Shown in pieces: positions 7,073 to 11,029 of a DNA stretch of 11,029 nucleotides; within the stretch, counting starts at the first letter, position 1, and each line of letters begins with the position of its first letter. Below the pieces are notes generated by a model, which made no database searches, had not been told where the DNA came from, and saw only the letters and a program-made list of their open reading frames with translations. The translations under genes were made by a program, and so were the position numbers. This DNA comes from an uncultured Phascolarctobacterium sp. (GTDB lineage: Bacteria; Bacillota; Negativicutes; Acidaminococcales; Acidaminococcaceae): positions 1 to 11,029 of the forward strand of contig CASEGD010000021.1 of the NCBI GenBank assembly GCA_949287345.1. The letters are read 5' to 3'.

Positions 7073-8092
7073 ATGCAAATTGGCAATATCAGGCTGGGCG
7101 CGCCGGTGGCGTTAGCGCCGATGGCCGGGATTACCGATATGCCGTTTCGGGTAATTTGTAAAGAGCTTGGCTGCGGGCTGGTAGTTTCGGAAATGGTCAG
7201 CGCCAAAGGCCTGCTGTATAAAAACGTGAAAACCTTTGATATGCTGCGTATTGCGCCGGAGGAACGTCCTGCCGCGATTCAGCTGTTCGGCAGCGTGCCG
7301 CAGGAGCTGGCGCGGGCGGCGAAGATTGTGGAAGCGGACGGCGCGGACATTGTTGATTTTAACATGGGCTGCCCGGTGCCGAAAATCGTCAACAACGGCG
7401 AAGGCTCGGCACTGATGAAAAATCCGCAGCTGGCGTATGAAATTTTAGCGCGCATGGCGGATGCCGTGAAAATACCGGTGACGGTTAAAATCCGTGCCGG
7501 GTGGGACGCAGACCATATCAATGCGCCGGAAATTGCGCAGCTTGCGGAAAAAGCTGGCGTTGCCGCTATCGCCGTACACGGCAGGACGCGCGAGCAGTTT
7601 TACAACGGCAGGGCGGACTGGGGCGTTATCAAAGCCGTAAAAGACGCCGTAAAAATACCGGTTTTCGGCAACGGCGATATTTTATCGGCGGAAGACGGCC
7701 TGCGCATGTTTAAGGAAACAGGCTGCGACGGTTTGATGATTGGGCGCGGCGCGGACGGCAATCCGTGGATTTTTAAGGAGATTATCAGCGCCCTGGACGG
7801 CGATGCGCAAAGGTTTGAGCCGAGCCTTGACGAGCGCATGGATATGATTGTGCGCCACTTAAAAATGTTAATCGCCTTTAAAGGCGAAGTAATTGCCGTT
7901 AAGGAAATGCGCCGCCACGCAGGGGCATACTTAAAAGGCATGCCGATGGCAGCAGAATACCGCAGGCGCATTAATGCTTTGAACACTTTTGACGAGTTCA
8001 AGCTGCTTGCAGAAGAATACCGGGCAGAAGCGGGCAAATTCCTTGCGGCGAAAAAACAATTTTTGGAAGCAAACGCTGAAATTTGCAAGTAA
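7073..8092 (+). CDS. dusB: tRNA-dihydrouridine synthase (DusB family)
   Basis: Dus enzymes use FMN and NADPH to reduce specific uridines in the tRNA D-loop. The 339-residue protein is a TIM-barrel enzyme with a C-terminal helical tRNA-binding domain. Visible motifs are the FMN-binding APMAGITDMPFR (15-26), FNMGCPVPKI (97-106) with the catalytic cysteine C100, the KIRAGW strand, and HGRTREQFYNG with its conserved His/Arg. GNGDI (199-203) and the phosphate-binding GLMIGRGADGNPW (220-232) complete the barrel. The C-terminal RRHAGAYLKGMP is typical of DusB. ATG 7073 is preceded by GAGGTG at 7063-7068. The dusB-greA-lysS order is common in Clostridia-type genomes. No terminator follows; the next promoter begins two bases after its stop. 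Confidence 0.95.
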   Translation: MQIGNIRLGAPVALAPMAGITDMPFRVICKELGCGLVVSEMVSAKGLLYKNVKTFDMLRIAPEERPAAIQLFGSVPQELARAAKIVEADGADIVDFNMGCPVPKIVNNGEGSALMKNPQLAYEILARMADAVKIPVTVKIRAGWDADHINAPEIAQLAEKAGVAAIAVHGRTREQFYNGRADWGVIKAVKDAVKIPVFGNGDILSAEDGLRMFKETGCDGLMIGRGADGNPWIFKEIISALDGDAQRFEPSLDERMDMIVRHLKMLIAFKGEVIAVKEMRRHAGAYLKGMPMAAEYRRRINALNTFDEFKLLAEEYRAEAGKFLAAKKQFLEANAEICK

Positions 8093-8093
8093 G

Positions 8094-8122
8094 TTGACAA
8101 AAAGGCTTGAAAAAATTATAAT
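8094..8122 (+). promoter_or_regulatory. Near-perfect sigma-A promoter for greA-lysS
   Basis: TTGACA (8094-8099) and TATAAT (8117-8122) are both consensus and separated by exactly 17 bases, just past the dusB stop. A second overlapping pair, TTGAAA (8107-8112) and TATAAA (8129-8134) with a 16-base spacer, could give an alternative start slightly downstream. The resulting mRNA has a leader of about 100 bases before greA. Confidence 0.9.
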
Positions 8123-8157
8123 TTATTCTATAAAACTATAAGTTTGTTCCGTCAACG

Positions 8158-8183
8158 CAGTGTCAGGCATCTGCTTGGCACTG
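8158..8183 (+). promoter_or_regulatory. Hairpin in the greA 5' leader
   Basis: Arms 8158-8168 and 8173-8183 (CAGTGTCAGGC and GCTTGGCACTG) pair over 11 bp with two G-U wobbles and a tight 4-base loop. The hairpin lies some 30 bases into the transcript and some 30 before the ribosome site. The following stretch (TTTAGTATTG) is only weakly T-rich, so it is a poor terminator; an attenuator or mRNA-stability element is possible. Function not shown. Confidence 0.45.
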
Positions 8184-8230
8184 TTTAGTATTGCTTGTTG
8201 GCGGGGCTTATTAAAAGGAGCATTGTTTTT

Positions 8231-8704
8231 ATGGCAAGTAAAGAAACAATTTTAACGGCCGAAGGCTTGAAAAAACTGGAGGATGAACTTGAAAATCTCC
8301 GTTCTGTAAGACGCCACGAAGTTGCTGAGCGTATCAAAGTAGCTATCGGCTATGGTGATATAAGCGAGAACTCCGAATACGACGACGCTAAAAACGAGCA
8401 GGCTTTCATCGAAGGCCGTATTTTAGAGCTGGAACAGATGATCAGCACTGCTACCGTTATCGACAGCGCCGGCAATAAAAAAGGCGTTGTACAGCTTGGT
8501 TCTACCGTTGTTGTAAAAGATATGGAATTCGGCGACGAAGAAACCTACACTATCGTTGGCACTACCGAAGCCGACCCGTCCAAAAACCGTATTTCCAATG
8601 AATCGCCGGTAGGCGCGGCAATTTTGGGACAGAAAGTAAATTCCGTTGTGCAGGTTCATACCCCTGCCGGCGAGCTTTCTTATAAAATTTTAAAAGTTAA
8701 ATGA
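8231..8704 (+). CDS. greA: Transcription elongation factor GreA
   Basis: GreA enters the secondary channel of RNA polymerase and stimulates cleavage of backtracked RNA, rescuing stalled complexes. The 157-residue product has the expected length. An N-terminal antiparallel coiled coil (about 8-75) carries the tip motif GDISENSEYDDAK (42-54), with D43 and E46 as the acidic residues that act at the polymerase active site. A C-terminal FKBP-like domain includes SPVGAAILG and ends YKILKVK. In-frame upstream TTG codons (8195, 8198) would add 12 residues, but AAGGAG at 8215-8220 points to ATG 8231, and MASKETILTAEG is a typical GreA start. It shares a promoter with lysS, which starts 24 bases downstream. 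Confidence 0.96.
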   Translation: MASKETILTAEGLKKLEDELENLRSVRRHEVAERIKVAIGYGDISENSEYDDAKNEQAFIEGRILELEQMISTATVIDSAGNKKGVVQLGSTVVVKDMEFGDEETYTIVGTTEADPSKNRISNESPVGAAILGQKVNSVVQVHTPAGELSYKILKVK

Positions 8705-10680
<1,976 letters not shown>

Positions 10681-10700
10681 TATTGAATTGAATACGATAT

Positions 10701-10729
10701 AAAAGAGAGTGCTGCGGCACTCTCTTTTT
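10701..10729 (+). terminator. Strong intrinsic terminator after lysS
   Basis: A perfect 12-bp stem (10701-10712 with 10717-10728) closes a TGCG tetraloop and ends in five T residues. It ends the greA-lysS transcript and insulates it from the rRNA promoters downstream. Confidence 0.92.
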
Positions 10730-10812
10730 GCATGTTTAATGATTTATTTACGATGTCGACACTGTGCGGGCAGTAAAATTAAAATATTTTCAGCTTTTTT
10801 CAAAAAAAGTAG

Positions 10813-10841
10813 TTGACATAACCACCGGTAGATGCTATTAT
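10813..10841 (+). promoter_or_regulatory. rRNA operon promoter P1
   Basis: TTGACA (10813-10818) is perfect, and TATTAT (10836-10841) follows after 17 bases. An overlapping TATAAT at 10839-10844 would need a 20-base spacer. Directly upstream (about 10775-10810) is an A/T-tract-rich stretch resembling an UP element, which the RNA polymerase alpha subunits bind at rRNA promoters. It is the first of a tandem pair. Confidence 0.75.
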
Positions 10842-10916
10842 AATAAAGCTGTTTGGCTAAAGCGGCTTGGACAGGGAAGTTAAGCAAAAAACTTTTGCAA
10901 AAAAGTGAAAAACAGC

Positions 10917-10945
10917 TTGACACCGTCACCTAAAAGTGCTAATAT
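10917..10945 (+). promoter_or_regulatory. rRNA operon promoter P2
   Basis: TTGACA (10917-10922) and TAATAT (10940-10945) are separated by 17 bases, 104 bases downstream of P1. A-tracts between the two promoters (about 10885-10913) could again serve as an UP element. Tandem promoters at about this distance are typical of Bacillota rRNA operons. Confidence 0.8.
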
Positions 10946-10950
10946 ATACA

Positions 10951-11029
10951 AGTCGCCGGAAAACGGCAGCACCTTGAAAACTGAACAAGAACCAAGTAAA
11001 AGCGAATGTGCGGGCGAGTTTCCTTAAAG
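10951..11029 (+). other. rRNA operon leader with boxA-like antitermination site; 16S not reached
   Basis: After P2 comes a small hairpin GCCG-GAAAA-CGGC (about 10955-10967), then CACCTTGAAAACTGAACA (10970-10987). The latter resembles the conserved leader motif ((C)TTTGAAAACTGAACA) seen before 16S rRNA genes of Bacillota, which includes the NusB/NusE boxA region. No 16S 5' sequence (AGAGTTTGATCCTGG type) appears before the window ends, so the rRNA gene is inferred from context only. The rest of the 349-base gene-free stretch (10681-11029) holds only the terminator and the two promoters listed; I see no coding signal in it. Confidence 0.7.

Noticed and set aside
8195..8230. TTG-initiated longer GreA
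   Set aside because: The added residues are not GreA-like, and the AAGGAG at 8215-8220 is positioned for ATG 8231.
10885..10908. A-rich inverted/direct repeats (ACTTTT GC AAAAAAGT) between the rRNA promoters
   Set aside because: They are low-complexity A-tracts that readily form chance repeats; better explained as UP-element-like DNA than as a separate feature.

Overview
The window is a dense run of housekeeping genes, all on the + strand, from a low-to-moderate GC Gram-positive-type bacterium (Bacillota). The order HU, divIC, yabR, tilS, hpt, ftsH, birA, coaX, dusB, greA, lysS and then an rRNA operon leader is the ancestral Bacillota arrangement; as I recall it, Bacillus subtilis has the same backbone. 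The sporulation genes that often interrupt this block (yabP, yabQ, spoIIE) are absent. This fits a non-sporulating lineage, and a Negativicutes-like organism (Phascolarctobacterium/Acidaminococcus type) is my best guess. That placement is inference from gene order and protein style, not a search result.

Left part (1-3030): the last 22 codons of a HU protein and its terminator; divIC (septum formation); a promoter-driven S1-domain RNA-binding protein (yabR family); tilS (tRNA-Ile lysidine synthase); and hpt (purine salvage), which overlaps the end of tilS. Middle part (3037-7020): ftsH (membrane AAA+ protease, TTG start), birA (biotin ligase/repressor, with a striking palindrome in its promoter) and coaX (type III pantothenate kinase), each with its own recognisable promoter. 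Right part (7073-10680): dusB (tRNA dihydrouridine synthase), then a near-consensus promoter driving greA and lysS.

The right end (10681-11029) holds a strong terminator followed by two stacked sigma-A-type promoters and a boxA-like leader. These are the hallmarks of a ribosomal RNA operon whose 16S gene starts beyond the window.

The most interesting signal is in lysS. The lysyl-tRNA synthetase carries a C-terminal Trbp111/EMAP-II-like tRNA-binding domain of the kind normally found on methionyl-tRNA synthetase. Near the end of that domain lies a perfect 8-bp tandem duplication (GTGCAGTG twice, 10587-10602) that shifts the reading frame. Removing one copy restores a normal domain end (…IPAGAKLR, stop at 10678-10680). 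The present frame instead ends at 10630, after 11 unrelated residues replace 25 family-like ones. This is either a recent, potentially reversible frameshift or a sequence error. I see no mobile element, CRISPR array, phage gene or defence system; the rest is ordinary core genome.
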